The notes under the pieces were generated by a model. It had not been told where the DNA came from. It made no database searches and saw only the letters and a list, made by a program, of their open reading frames with translations. From DASQPR01 sp035713725 (GTDB lineage: Bacteria; Actinomycetota; Actinomycetes; Mycobacteriales; Micromonosporaceae), in assembly GCA_035713725.1 (NCBI GenBank), contig DASTMZ010000120.1, positions 1-31,829 of the forward strand: DNA of 31,829 nucleotides, in the 5' to 3' direction. A program made the position numbers and the translations under genes. This document shows, in pieces, positions 8,592 to 16,634 of the stretch; positions within the stretch are counted from its first letter, which is position 1; each line of letters begins with the position of its first letter.

Positions 8592-8599
8592 CTCGGATG

Positions 8600-9643
8600 T
8601 CAGTCACCGGCGAGCGCGGCTAGCACAAATGGGTTGTCCCATCGGAGTGGCCGCGACAGGTCGAAGCCATTGGTATACACGACGGCCGTGCGCCGGGTTT
8701 CCGTGGTCACGGCAACCGTGTTGAATCCGGCGGTACCACCCTGGTGGCCGTACGCCACCACACCGTTGGGCAGTGCGACTCGGTAGAGGCCGTACCCGTA
8801 CCCGCGATCGTCGGCGACCGGCTGTACGTTGCGCAGGGCGGCCGACCCGTCCGTACCCAGGAATGGTCCGAAGATCGTGGCATCGACGAACCGCGCGACA
8901 TCGCGCGGGGTGGCGACGATCGCGCCGGATGCTCCTGACTCGGACGGGCTGATCTCGGTGGTGTCGAAGTACGGCATCTTCGATGTCATCCGTGAGTACC
9001 CCCGCGCATGCGGCGGCGGCAGCGTGATGTCATCGATCGGATAGGTCGTTTGTGTCAGCGCCAGCGGCTCGAAGATCTGGCGTCGCATCACATCGTCGAT
9101 GCGAGCGCCGGCGGCCCGTTCGAGGATAATGCCGAGAAGGATGTAGTCGGCGTTGCTGTAGCGGAATGCGGCATTCGGCAGGGTCCGGTCGGGCAACGAG
9201 AGCGCCAAGCGAACAAGCTCGTCGGCAGCATGGAACCGCTGGTAGACGGTGAGATCGGGCGGCGTACCAAACAGCGCATTCAGGTAGTCGGGAATGCCGG
9301 ACCGGAGCCGCAACAGGTGCTCGATCGTCAGCGCAGCGTCGAGGTCGTATTCGGGAAGCCATCGCGCAACCGGGTCCGAAACGCTCAGAGCACCCGCTTG
9401 CTCAAGCCGTACGGTGGCCGCGGCGACGTACGTCTTCGTGACACTGCCGATGCGGAAGTGAGCGTCGACCGGAATCGGCTCATGCCCGGCGATGCTGCCA
9501 GTGCCATGCGAGCCCGACCATACGACGGCGTCGTAATCCGTGACGAGACCGACCAGCCCTGGTCCGTAGCCGGCGCCCAGCATGCCGCGCAGAACCTCAT
9601 CGAGATCCACGTCGATGGACGCTAGCAGGGTCGACAGTCGCAC
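8600..9643 (-). CDS. Serine hydrolase, beta-lactamase/esterase family
   Basis: A 347-residue member of PF00144 (class C beta-lactamase, DD-peptidase and EstB-like esterases). The catalytic SxxK is SVTK within FRIGSVTKTYVA, the YxN element is YSN in FRYSNADYILLG, and the third motif is GHQGG in AYGHQGGTAGF. No signal peptide is evident with GTG 9643, so a cytosolic esterase or peptidase is as likely as a cell-wall enzyme. The substrate cannot be assigned. A second family member lies about 1 kb to the right, also on the minus strand. Confidence 0.82.
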   Translation of the reverse strand: MRLSTLLASIDVDLDEVLRGMLGAGYGPGLVGLVTDYDAVVWSGSHGTGSIAGHEPIPVDAHFRIGSVTKTYVAAATVRLEQAGALSVSDPVARWLPEYDLDAALTIEHLLRLRSGIPDYLNALFGTPPDLTVYQRFHAADELVRLALSLPDRTLPNAAFRYSNADYILLGIILERAAGARIDDVMRRQIFEPLALTQTTYPIDDITLPPPHARGYSRMTSKMPYFDTTEISPSESGASGAIVATPRDVARFVDATIFGPFLGTDGSAALRNVQPVADDRGYGYGLYRVALPNGVVAYGHQGGTAGFNTVAVTTETRRTAVVYTNGFDLSRPLRWDNPFVLAALAGD

Positions 9644-9681
9644 CTGCGTGCCGGCGCCGTCCGCCCGCGCTCAGCGTGTGG

Positions 9682-9930
9682 CTATGGCATCGCTTCCGAT
9701 TTGGCCGACGTGGCGGATTGCCGGCGTCGGCGGACAAGGCCACCGAGACTCCCAGCGATCGCAACGAACAGCGAGCCACCGACAGCCCACGGCAGCTTGG
9801 CGGTGAACGACGTGGACGACTGCGCAAACAAGGGCTCGGCTGCGATTCCGGCCAGCGCATCGACCAGCGTGACCCCCCACAACAGCAGCACGAGCGACCA
9901 GCCGTTTCGAGCACGCAGCCAACGAATCAC
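9682..9930 (-). CDS. Small two-span membrane protein, hypothetical
   Basis: An 82-residue protein predicted from GTG 9930. It has two hydrophobic stretches (residues about 10-30, SLVLLLWGVTLVDALAGIA, and about 47-64, PWAVGGSLFVAIAGSLGG), followed by a basic tail RRRR. This positive C-terminus suggests both ends are cytoplasmic. The frame is open further upstream, but the extra part has no protein-like character. No family is recognised. It ends 39 bp before the serine hydrolase start on the same strand, so the two may be co-transcribed. Confidence is moderate because the ribosome site is weak. Confidence 0.5.
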   Translation of the reverse strand: MIRWLRARNGWSLVLLLWGVTLVDALAGIAAEPLFAQSSTSFTAKLPWAVGGSLFVAIAGSLGGLVRRRRQSATSAKSEAMP

Positions 9931-10051
9931 GCGACCATCATGTGTACCTGCCGGATCGGTCGCAAGCCGCGCACTACCTTGCCGTGCGGGTCGCCCACAA
10001 CGAAACGATTGCGATTGCATCGCCGCGCCACCTACGGCGCAACAATGACGC

Positions 10052-10576
10052 ATGGCTATTCGGGGATGGTCTGCGCTCCGCTTGGTGAGCGCGCTGTGTC
10101 TAGTGGCCGCCACCGCGGCCTGTACGTCTTCAGCCAAGAGCGCGAGTCCCGCAACGTCCGGGACAGTCACCTCGCGCGCAATCAAGTCGACCCCGCCCAG
10201 CCCTTCGTCAACCGCGGACATGGAGTCGAGCTGTTCGTTCAAGCTCACCAAGGGTGATCTTCCGGTCTGGGCCCGCGCGGGATTCAGCCCGCCGTTCGAC
10301 GCCACGCCCTTCGTGACGAGCAAGCATGGTGACCTGATCGGCGTGCTCTTCAGCTACCCGATGAAATCGCCAGGCCAGAACAAGATCCTCTGGGTATCAC
10401 GGCAGCACGCGGGCCAGATGGACATCGCCGCTCAACTTGTCGGCACTTCGCAGGTGGTGGACATCGGTTTCGTCGACGTGGGTCCGTCCTACGTCGACAT
10501 GCCGACGCCCGGCTGCTGGCGCCTCACGCTCGACGGGGTCGGGTGGACTGACACCATCGATCTCGCCTACAACTAG
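10052..10576 (+). CDS. Putative lipoprotein, unknown function
   Basis: A 174-residue exported protein. It begins with a short basic n-region, a hydrophobic core (LRLVSALCLVAAT) and a lipobox-like AATAAC ending at Cys24; Thr at -3 is not canonical. A Ser/Thr/Pro-rich linker (residues 25-55) follows, which is typical of actinobacterial lipoproteins. The compact mature domain contains two further cysteines (CSFKL and GCWRL) that could form a disulfide. No family is recognised. It is divergent from the small membrane protein gene and convergent with the second serine hydrolase gene. Confidence 0.7.
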   Translation: MAIRGWSALRLVSALCLVAATAACTSSAKSASPATSGTVTSRAIKSTPPSPSSTADMESSCSFKLTKGDLPVWARAGFSPPFDATPFVTSKHGDLIGVLFSYPMKSPGQNKILWVSRQHAGQMDIAAQLVGTSQVVDIGFVDVGPSYVDMPTPGCWRLTLDGVGWTDTIDLAYN

Positions 10577-10628
10577 CGCCGATCCGGAAAGGTTTGAGCC
10601 GGCTGAGCGGCGAGACGGTCTGGCCCGG

Positions 10629-11819
10629 TCAGTCGTCGATTGCCTGGTAGACCGCGGTCCAGAAGTCGTGCCACATGGGCAGCGTCTGGTCGCCCATGTG
10701 CGCCCGCTGCATGATGAAGATCGTCGTCATGTCCTCGGCTGGATCGTTATACCAGGCGGTGCCGTAGAAGCCGGACCAGCCGTACGTTCCGACCGAAGGG
10801 CCGAGATCCGTCCGGCGACTGCGGACCGACATCCCAAAACCAAAGCCGATGTTGTCGAAATATCCCGGCCAGAACCCGGAGACGGCCTTCTGTGCCGCGG
10901 TCAGGTGGTCGCTGGTCATCAGCGTCACCGACGGCCGTGAGAGCACTCGCTCACCCCGGTGAGTGCCACCCGCAAGCAGAGCTGTGGCGAATGCGAGGTA
11001 GTCGTCGGCGGTCGAGACGATCCCGCCGCCGCCCGATTCGAACGCCGGCGGCCGGCTCCAGTAACCGTCGGGCCCGTCTTCGACGACCGGCTCACCCGTG
11101 GCGCCATTGTCGCGCTCGTACGCCGTCGACAACCGGTCGATGCCCGCGCCGTCGACGCTGAAGGCGGTGTCCTTCATCCCGAGCGGCTCGCAGATCCGCT
11201 CGCGCACGGCATCCCCGAACGACTTGCCGGTCGCACGGGCGATGAGCACGGCGGTCACGTTGGCCGCGGTGTGATACATCCAGCGCTCACCCGGCTGGTA
11301 CACGAGCGGAAGCGCGCCGAGCCCGCGGATCCACTCGTCATGGGACGTCGCAGCGAGCGCGTCCAGCGCCTCGGCGATCGGCACCGGTCCCGACTCGGTG
11401 GACACGATGCCGGTGCCGACTGTATACGTCAGCAGATCTCGCAGCGTTATCGCGCGTTTCGCCGGGACGGTGTGTTCGAGTGGCCCGTCAGGATCGGCGA
11501 GCACGGTCATGTTTGCCAACTCCGGGAGAAGCTCGTCAACCGGGTCGTCGAGGCGCAGGGTGCCATCCTCGAGGAGGGTCATCGCACACGCGGAGACGAT
11601 CGGCTTCGTCATCGAGCCCATCCGACAGATCGTGTCAGCCGCCATCGGCGTCTTCGACCCAGCGCCGTCGAACGCGAGAGTGCCCGCTGCTTCGATGTGT
11701 ACGTCACCGTGGCGGGCGAGGACGGCGATCACACCCGGGACGAAGCCGGAGTCGACGTGACGCTCAACCAGGTCTCGCACCCGAACCAGTCGTGTCGCGG
11801 AAAAGCCACCGACAGCCAC
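10629..11819 (-). CDS. Serine hydrolase, beta-lactamase/EstB-like
   Basis: A 396-residue PF00144 protein. The catalytic motif is SMTK (ICRMGSMTKPIVSA), the tyrosine motif is YHT in RWMYHTAANV, and the third motif region is YGWSGFYGTAWYND, where WSG replaces the KTG of penicillin-binding enzymes, as in EstB-type esterases. GTG 11819 is chosen over the GTG at 11846 because AGGAGG lies 5 bases upstream of it. No signal peptide is seen. It belongs to a different subfamily from the 8600-9643 gene. The function is a carboxylesterase or peptidase; the substrate is unknown. Confidence 0.85.
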   Translation of the reverse strand: MAVGGFSATRLVRVRDLVERHVDSGFVPGVIAVLARHGDVHIEAAGTLAFDGAGSKTPMAADTICRMGSMTKPIVSACAMTLLEDGTLRLDDPVDELLPELANMTVLADPDGPLEHTVPAKRAITLRDLLTYTVGTGIVSTESGPVPIAEALDALAATSHDEWIRGLGALPLVYQPGERWMYHTAANVTAVLIARATGKSFGDAVRERICEPLGMKDTAFSVDGAGIDRLSTAYERDNGATGEPVVEDGPDGYWSRPPAFESGGGGIVSTADDYLAFATALLAGGTHRGERVLSRPSVTLMTSDHLTAAQKAVSGFWPGYFDNIGFGFGMSVRSRRTDLGPSVGTYGWSGFYGTAWYNDPAEDMTTIFIMQRAHMGDQTLPMWHDFWTAVYQAIDD

Positions 11820-12028
11820 CTGTTCCTCCTCATCCAATCCGATCACAACTCAGTCCGATCGCAAGTTACGCCGTGCGCGACGGCGACACGTTCCGCGACG
11901 ACGTTGACGAGACCAATGCGGGAACCGGCGCCGTGGCGACAATTACCGCACACCGGTACGACACTGCGGCTCAACCAACAACGAACCGCACCGGCCAACG
12001 ACCGATGCGGTTCACCTCCCAGATTGAG

Positions 12029-13543
12029 TTAGGACAGTTCGGGGTCCGAGCCGATCTCGTTCTTCGAGTTCCGGCGGTGAATCTCGTCGCGCATCTCTTG
12101 AGACGGTTTGAGATCGGACGCCGAGTTCTTCTGTCGTGCGTCGATGACCATTGGCCGCACCTCGATGTCGCTATTGTGTTTCGACGCGACCGCTGCAGCG
12201 CGGTGGACCTTGTCGACCCTCAGGGGATCCATTTCGTCATCGTCGTAGGCCATCGCGACGAAGTAGCCCATCCGCACCTCCTCGGAGATCAGATACTGAG
12301 GCTCCTGAGCAAGAATGCCGTCCCAGAACTTGCTGTTGCGCATCAACTTGATCTCGACGAGTGCGCGGGCGCACCAGCCCTGCGAGAACTTGAAGTCGAC
12401 AGGGCCACGGCCGGCGTCGGACTCGCCGGTGAGGTCGATGTCGTTAGCGCGGCAGTAGTGGATCATCGTGCTGCGGAAGAGCGCCTGGGCCTTTTTCTCG
12501 TCAACTGAACGCCCGGTCGACTCCCACAGCAGCTTCCAACAGTCCTGCTGCTCGATGCCATGCTGGAAGGCGGTGATCATCGACTCGACGAACTTCGGGA
12601 ACTCGTCCGGCCGGGTCGGCACGAACCCGAGCGGCGACCGCTTCGCAATGTCGCCGCCCTCCGGCCACCAGCGAACCCGCATCTTCGGATCGTTCACAAG
12701 ATCGTACGGCTCCCGCGGCTGCTGCTCGACGTGTTCGAGGTACGCGGCCACGACCTCCGGATTACGGCGCGCAAGGCGCGCCTTCTCCATCCGGTCAACG
12801 TTGCTGGCGATATCCCAGTTGAAGTCACCGCGCAGTTCGCTGCTATGTGTACGGAACGCATACGTCCAGAATCGGTCTGCCGTAACGATCGGGATGTCCT
12901 TGAGGAACCGCTCCGGTACGAGGAGGACTGCCTGCGGGCGCCTGGTGTACGGATTGGTCGGCAGTTCCACCTCGCGCTCGATCCAGCGTGCGCCCGACTC
13001 CGACCAGTCCGCGTTGCGCACCCGCGTCCGGACCATCGGGATGTTGTGGCGACGGCACACCCGCTGTGTGTAGTCGATGAACTTGCTCTTCAAAATGTTG
13101 CAGATCGCGTCGCTAATCCGGTCAACTCCCATGCCACCCTGGAACAACGCCAGCATGTCGATGTGCGGGACGTTGTCGATACCAAGGCCGAGTGCCGTCC
13201 TTACGCCCTCAAGCATGCCGACCTGGAGGCCGTTGCCGGCGCCCGATCCGAGCGGCGACGTCGCCGCTAGGCCCAGGCAGAACTCTGACGGCTCGGGAAA
13301 GAGCAGCAATCGCTTCGCCTGCCGCAGCGACAGGCTCAACTCGTTGCCCTTCGAGTCACGAACCAACCCGAACACCATGCCGAAGAAGTTGAGGACGTAT
13401 TCGTGAGCCGGGACCCAGAACGGGTCCATGTCGTCGTAGATCAGGAATGGATCGACGAAGAGATTCGTGTCCGCCGGGAGGAGGACATCAAACCAGTCGT
13501 CGTCGGACGACCGGTTGATGCCAAAATGCTCGGTGAATTGCAA
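12029..13543 (-). CDS. Orphan PD-(D/E)xK nuclease-domain protein
   Basis: A 504-residue protein. TTG 13543 is chosen because GGAAGG sits 7 bases upstream and the extra upstream codons look non-coding. Residues 1-160 have a conserved-looking start (LFVDPFLIYDD near 28-38). The middle is not recognised. Residues about 345-430 form a PD-(D/E)xK nuclease core: a helix, Glu374, GPVDF with Asp383, LVEIKL with Glu397 and Lys399, and QEPQY giving a QxxxY motif (Gln413, Tyr417). All predicted metal-binding residues are present. The gene lies alone between a serine hydrolase and a decayed recombinase, with no methylase or helicase nearby. The base composition looks less GC-rich than its neighbours, suggesting transfer. 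An anti-phage or restriction-like role is inferred, not shown. Confidence 0.75.
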   Translation of the reverse strand: MQFTEHFGINRSSDDDWFDVLLPADTNLFVDPFLIYDDMDPFWVPAHEYVLNFFGMVFGLVRDSKGNELSLSLRQAKRLLLFPEPSEFCLGLAATSPLGSGAGNGLQVGMLEGVRTALGLGIDNVPHIDMLALFQGGMGVDRISDAICNILKSKFIDYTQRVCRRHNIPMVRTRVRNADWSESGARWIEREVELPTNPYTRRPQAVLLVPERFLKDIPIVTADRFWTYAFRTHSSELRGDFNWDIASNVDRMEKARLARRNPEVVAAYLEHVEQQPREPYDLVNDPKMRVRWWPEGGDIAKRSPLGFVPTRPDEFPKFVESMITAFQHGIEQQDCWKLLWESTGRSVDEKKAQALFRSTMIHYCRANDIDLTGESDAGRGPVDFKFSQGWCARALVEIKLMRNSKFWDGILAQEPQYLISEEVRMGYFVAMAYDDDEMDPLRVDKVHRAAAVASKHNSDIEVRPMVIDARQKNSASDLKPSQEMRDEIHRRNSKNEIGSDPELS

Positions 13544-14089
13544 TGGACTACCTTCCTGCTCGGGGGTGCGTGGTGGGCACCCCTTGACAGCAGGACGTGA
13601 CCGTCCGTCGCGTGAAAACCACCACGAGGTCATCGACCTCGCGGTGATCACGAGTTAGGCTCCACGGGCGGTACCCAATCGCAGCGTGGACCCCCGGACG
13701 GTGAAAACCCGCCGGGGGTCTTCGCGTCTCTGCAGCGGTCATTACATGATCGCCGTTGCAGAGCGTAATGCCGACCGTCCAGTTTGCGCCAGTGGTTGTC
13801 ACGGTTCGGTAACTTGGGCGTGTCATGGTCCAACTAGGACGAATGCTGCGGCGTCGCACTCGACACCGAGATCATTATGATGACGATTCGGTCTTGTCGT
13901 AGGTCCCTGATATAGTGGTGGACCCTTGGTGAAGATTACGCACCGTCACATGACATAGAAGCTTCATTGAGCATCGCACCGGTGGCTCCGTCGGCGGACG
14001 TGATCATGCGTGACACGTCGCGGTCACCTCAGTACCGCCTGTTTCACCCCGTTCACTAGCTCCCCAGAAAATCGTGAGGAGGGACGTTT
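13544..14089. other. Intergenic stretch at the element's left part
   Basis: No protein-coding gene is supported here. The stretch contains the nuclease ribosome site, an inverted repeat at 13689-13720, and an AT-richer patch (about 13860-13970) with a TATAGT at 13911-13916 that could serve as a -10 element toward the recombinase remnant. No direct repeat of the tRNA-Ala 3' end is visible. Confidence 0.4.
13689..13720. repeat. 9-bp inverted repeat upstream of nuclease gene
   Basis: GACCCCCGG at 13689-13697 pairs perfectly with CCGGGGGTC at 13712-13720 across a 14-base loop. It lies about 150 bp upstream of the nuclease start. It may be a terminator for transcription entering the element or an operator; the sequence does not decide. 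Confidence 0.5.
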
Positions 14090-14790
14090 GTGGGTGCGGC
14101 GGCCGGTGGCGGGCAACCTGAGGGTTAGCACCGCAGAGCAGGCCGAGAGCGGTGCAGGGTTGCAGCGCAACGAGAGGCCCGTCAGCACGTATGCGGCGCG
14201 GACCGGCCTTACCGTTGGCCGTTGGTGTGTCGACGAGGCGGTCAGTGGCTCGGTCCTTCCAACGCAACGGCCCGCGCCGGCGGGGGTCTTGGCGACATTG
14301 GCCGACTGCCGCTCCGGTGTGCTGCTGGTGGCAAAGGTCGACCGGATCGCACGTAAGGCGTCCGACCTGTTGGCGCTCCGCAATTTGGCGGAGGCGCGGG
14401 GCTGGGCGCTGTCGGCCGCCGACGGCTAGGTCGACACCGCGACGTCGTCGTGGCCGGGCCATGACGACGGTGATGGGTGCGTTTGCGGAGTTGGAGCGCG
14501 ACCTGATCCGTGCGCGTACCCGCGATGCGTTGGCGTCGCGCGAGGCCAGCGGAGTTCGGCTCGGCCGGCCGACGTCCTTACCCGAATCGGTGCGCTCATC
14601 GCTGCCGAGCGCTTGGCTGGGCGAACCCTTACCGCCATCGCAGACGCCCTGACTTCGAACGCGGTGCAAACGGCGCAAGGGGGCGCTCGCTGGTATGCCT
14701 CAACGGTACGCGCGGTGCGTGCCTCGCTCGATCTGGATGCGTACGTCCGCAACCGGGGCGCGATAACGAAGGCGACGGGCAGAACTGACC
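14090..14790 (+). pseudogene. Serine recombinase (resolvase/invertase), frameshifted
   Basis: A broken small serine recombinase. GTG 14090 has GAGGAGGG six bases upstream, but the conserved start of the catalytic domain (LRVSTAEQ, nucleophile Ser, about 14121-14144) is in a different frame. The frame then gives VAKVDRIAR and ends in TAG at 14427-14429. The continuation AMTTVMGAFAELERDLIRAR is in another frame from about 14450. The C-terminal HTH-like part (RTLTAIADALTSN, then WYASTVRAV) is in the first frame again from about 14580. At least three frameshifts and one stop are needed to rebuild it, so it is not functional. The domain order and motifs of the resolvase family are otherwise intact. 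The 3' boundary is approximate. Confidence 0.85.
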
Positions 14791-14863
14791 TGGCGCTCCA
14801 CTTCCTGGCCGCCGACGCTGGCGCTTGCGGGTTACGACCCCCGTCACAGCCCACGCGGACGCA

Positions 14864-15241
14864 TCACCTTAGGCCCCTGGCCTCCCACTCGGCCCATGGG
14901 AGCGGTTCGATCGGTCCTAATTCATCGAACGACGTGATTGCGAGTGTCCAAATGTCGTCGGGATGACCGCTGGACTTCACGTAGAACAAAAAGAGCTGGC
15001 TGTGATCTGCGATCTCCCCCATGGGGAAATGACCGATGCGTGTGCCGCTCTCGGTTATCGCGTACACGAAGGTCGTGCTAAACCGAATGTTGCTGTCCAG
15101 CCACTCAAGGTGGCGTGCCGACTCGGAACGACCGCCGGGACCCAGGATGCGCTCAGTCAACTTGACCAGCTCGACGAACACCAGTGCGCCGATGACTTTG
15201 GGCTGATAGACCCCCGTGGCGAGGACCATCCGTTCTTTCAC
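14864..15241 (-). CDS. Hypothetical protein, 125 residues
   Basis: An unrecognised protein within the decayed element. GTG 15241 is preferred because AAGGGG lies 6 bases upstream; an upstream in-frame GTG at 15310 has no such site. Visible features are an N-terminal hydrophobic segment (VIGALVFVELVKL), a polar middle (ARHLEWLDSNIRF), a beta-like SQLFLFYVKSSG and a tryptophan-rich acidic end (LPWAEWEA). No signal peptide, catalytic motif or family is recognised. It sits between the two broken recombinase genes and on the opposite strand to both, so it may be cargo. It could also be a remnant of a longer gene. Confidence 0.5.
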   Translation of the reverse strand: MKERMVLATGVYQPKVIGALVFVELVKLTERILGPGGRSESARHLEWLDSNIRFSTTFVYAITESGTRIGHFPMGEIADHSQLFLFYVKSSGHPDDIWTLAITSFDELGPIEPLPWAEWEARGLR

Positions 15242-15605
15242 GATTCGCCCCTTGCCTACTGACAGAGACCTAGCCAGGACGTCCAGCCCGGTCAAGGGCT
15301 GTGAACGCACACGCTATCGAACGCGGAACGGGTGAGACATGGCAAGAATTGCGGTCGCCAATCCGCGCGGTTACGGTCGTCGCGAACGGCGCAGGACCGG
15401 CGCATCCGACCCAAGATGCGTTGCCGCTCCTCCGTGCCTTCTGTGTCGCGACCGCCCGCGACTGTCGCAGCCGCGTGCTGGCCGCCGCACTTGCCACCGC
15501 TGTTGCCGAGCTGCTTGTGTGCCCGGGTCCGGTCGGTTCGATCGGTGTTGCCGCAGCACGGGCGGACTGGTTCACGCGGGCCCACACCTGGTAGTCCTGC
15601 TGTTG
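15242..15605. other. Stretch without a recognisable gene
   Basis: No coding frame here shows family motifs. It probably includes degraded upstream parts of the integrase remnant that starts at about 15606, but I cannot align any of it to the integrase N-terminal domain. Confidence 0.4.
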
Positions 15606-16133
15606 CTGCCGCATCGCCGTCTCACGCACTTCTTGCGCCGACGCGCGACCATTGCCGAGTCGGTGACGGTCGTGCAGGCCGCGGCATGGTGTGGTCTACA
15701 CCAAAACCCACGAGCGGCGCGAGGTGCCAAACCCTTCGTCTCTCGTTGAGGAACTCGCTGAGCACATCAAGGGAAAGTCAGCCGACGACTTGGTCTTCCC
15801 CGGCCAACTCGGCGCGGTGCTGCGTTCCGCCGTGTTCCGGCGGGCCGGCTTCGACTAGGCCGCCGAATCGATCGGCGTCAAGGATTGCATCCTCATGAAC
15901 TTCGCCACACGGCGGCGTCGCTACCGATCCACTCGGGAGCGAACGTGAAGGTGGTTCAGCGGATGCTCGGCCACGGGTCGGCAACGATGATGCTCGACTT
16001 GTACGGGCATCTGTTCCCCGACCAACTCGACGAAGTGGCCGAGGCGATGGAAGCCGCTCGCCGGAGTTCTGTTTCCCCAGCGTTTCCCGGCGCCGATGTT
16101 ATCGATCTTGCAAGCGCTCGGCGTGCCGGATAA
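15606..16133 (+). pseudogene. Tyrosine integrase C-terminal remnant
   Basis: The catalytic half of a phage-type tyrosine recombinase. The first piece is LRRRATIAESVTVV (about 15630-15680), followed by a frame change to VVYTKTHERREVPNP and LVFPGQLGAVLRSAVFRRAGFD. TAG at 15856-15858 interrupts the frame. A second frame change near 15880 leads to HPHELRHTAAS, VVQRMLGHGSATMMLDLYGHLF and the end at TAA 16131-16133. The box II residues (H and R of HELRH, H of LGH, and the nucleophile Tyr of DLYGHL) are all still readable. The N-terminal arm- and core-binding domains are not recognised. The gene ends 23 bp from the 3' end of tRNA-Ala, the usual arrangement for an element integrated at a tRNA gene. 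Confidence 0.88.
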
Positions 16134-16156
16134 TAGCTGCTAGCTAATGGTCGTGC

Positions 16157-16232
16157 TGGTGGAGACGAGGGGAATCGAACCCCTAACCCCCGCCTTGCAA
16201 AGGCGGTGCTCTGCCAATTGAGCTACGTCCCC
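16157..16232 (-). tRNA. tRNA-Ala (anticodon TGC)
   Basis: A 76-base cloverleaf on the minus strand: acceptor GGGGACG with CGTCTCC, D-arm GCTC/GAGC, anticodon arm CCGCC-TTTGCAA-GGCGG with anticodon TGC, and T-arm AGGGG-TTCGATT-CCCCT. The 3' CCA is encoded. Its 3' end faces the broken integrase, marking it as the probable integration target of the decayed element. Confidence 0.97.
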
Positions 16233-16243
16233 GCTACGCCGCG

Positions 16244-16372
16244 CTACCGCAGGTCGGGCGACGTCGTCGCTTCGTGCCACAGTGCGCGTTCGTCCTTGGC
16301 GACCTTGACCTTGCGGGCAAGCAACGCTGCTCCGCCGATGATCCCGACGATCATCAGAAGCCTCTTGAACAT
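16244..16372 (-). CDS. DLW-39-type microprotein
   Basis: A 42-residue protein from ATG 16372, with GAGGGGG about 7 bases upstream. It has an N-terminal membrane-type helix (LLMIVGIIGGAALLA, residues 5-19) followed by a charged segment RKVKVAKDERALWHEATT. The LWxEAT end and the position between tRNA-Ile and tRNA-Ala, downstream of gyrA and the DUF3566 gene, match the DLW-39 microprotein family of actinobacteria. The strict DLW triplet is ALW here. The function is unknown. Confidence 0.75.
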   Translation of the reverse strand: MFKRLLMIVGIIGGAALLARKVKVAKDERALWHEATTSPDLR

Positions 16373-16431
16373 GGCCGACCCCCTCGGTGCCGAAATCCAC
16401 AACCCGACGCGCCACTCGTACACCCGGACAG

Positions 16432-16508
16432 TGGTGGGGCTAGATGGAATCGAACCATCGACCTCAGAGTTATCAGCTCTGCGCTCTAACCGACTGAGCT
16501 ATAGCCCC
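16432..16508 (-). tRNA. tRNA-Ile (anticodon GAT)
   Basis: A 77-base cloverleaf on the minus strand: acceptor GGGGCTA with TAGCCCC, anticodon arm with GAT, T-arm ATGG-TTCGATT-CCAT, and encoded CCA. It follows the DUF3566 gene, the classic actinobacterial order after gyrA. Confidence 0.97.
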
Positions 16509-16586
16509 GCGCGCGACGAGCAAGATTAGCGCACGCCCGAGGGTAGGCCAATCTGGGGGTTCGCGCCGCTTCGTTTCCGCAGACGT

Positions 16587-16620
16587 ACGCCCGGCGCCGG
16601 TCTTTCACGACACCGGGCGT
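16587..16620 (-). terminator. Hairpin after the DUF3566 gene
   Basis: ACGCCCGG at 16587-16594 pairs perfectly with CCGGGCGT at 16613-16620 across an 18-base loop. It begins 15 bases after the stop of the DUF3566 gene and before tRNA-Ile, fitting a terminator of the gyrA-DUF3566 unit. No T-run follows. Confidence 0.5.
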
Positions 16621-16634
16621 AGCACAAACCGAGG

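Noticed and set aside
13686..13880. Short plus-strand frame upstream of the recombinase remnant
   Set aside because: No ribosome site, no protein-like composition and it crosses the inverted repeat.
15301..15594. Plus-strand frame before the integrase remnant
   Set aside because: Ala/Arg-rich, with no integrase N-terminal motif. Possibly degraded sequence, not supportable as a gene.
12029..16140. Second copy of the tRNA-Ala 3' end as distal attachment site
   Set aside because: I looked for the T-arm/acceptor sequence (GGGGAATCGAACC and neighbours) in the element and to its left and saw none, so no attachment pair is claimed.
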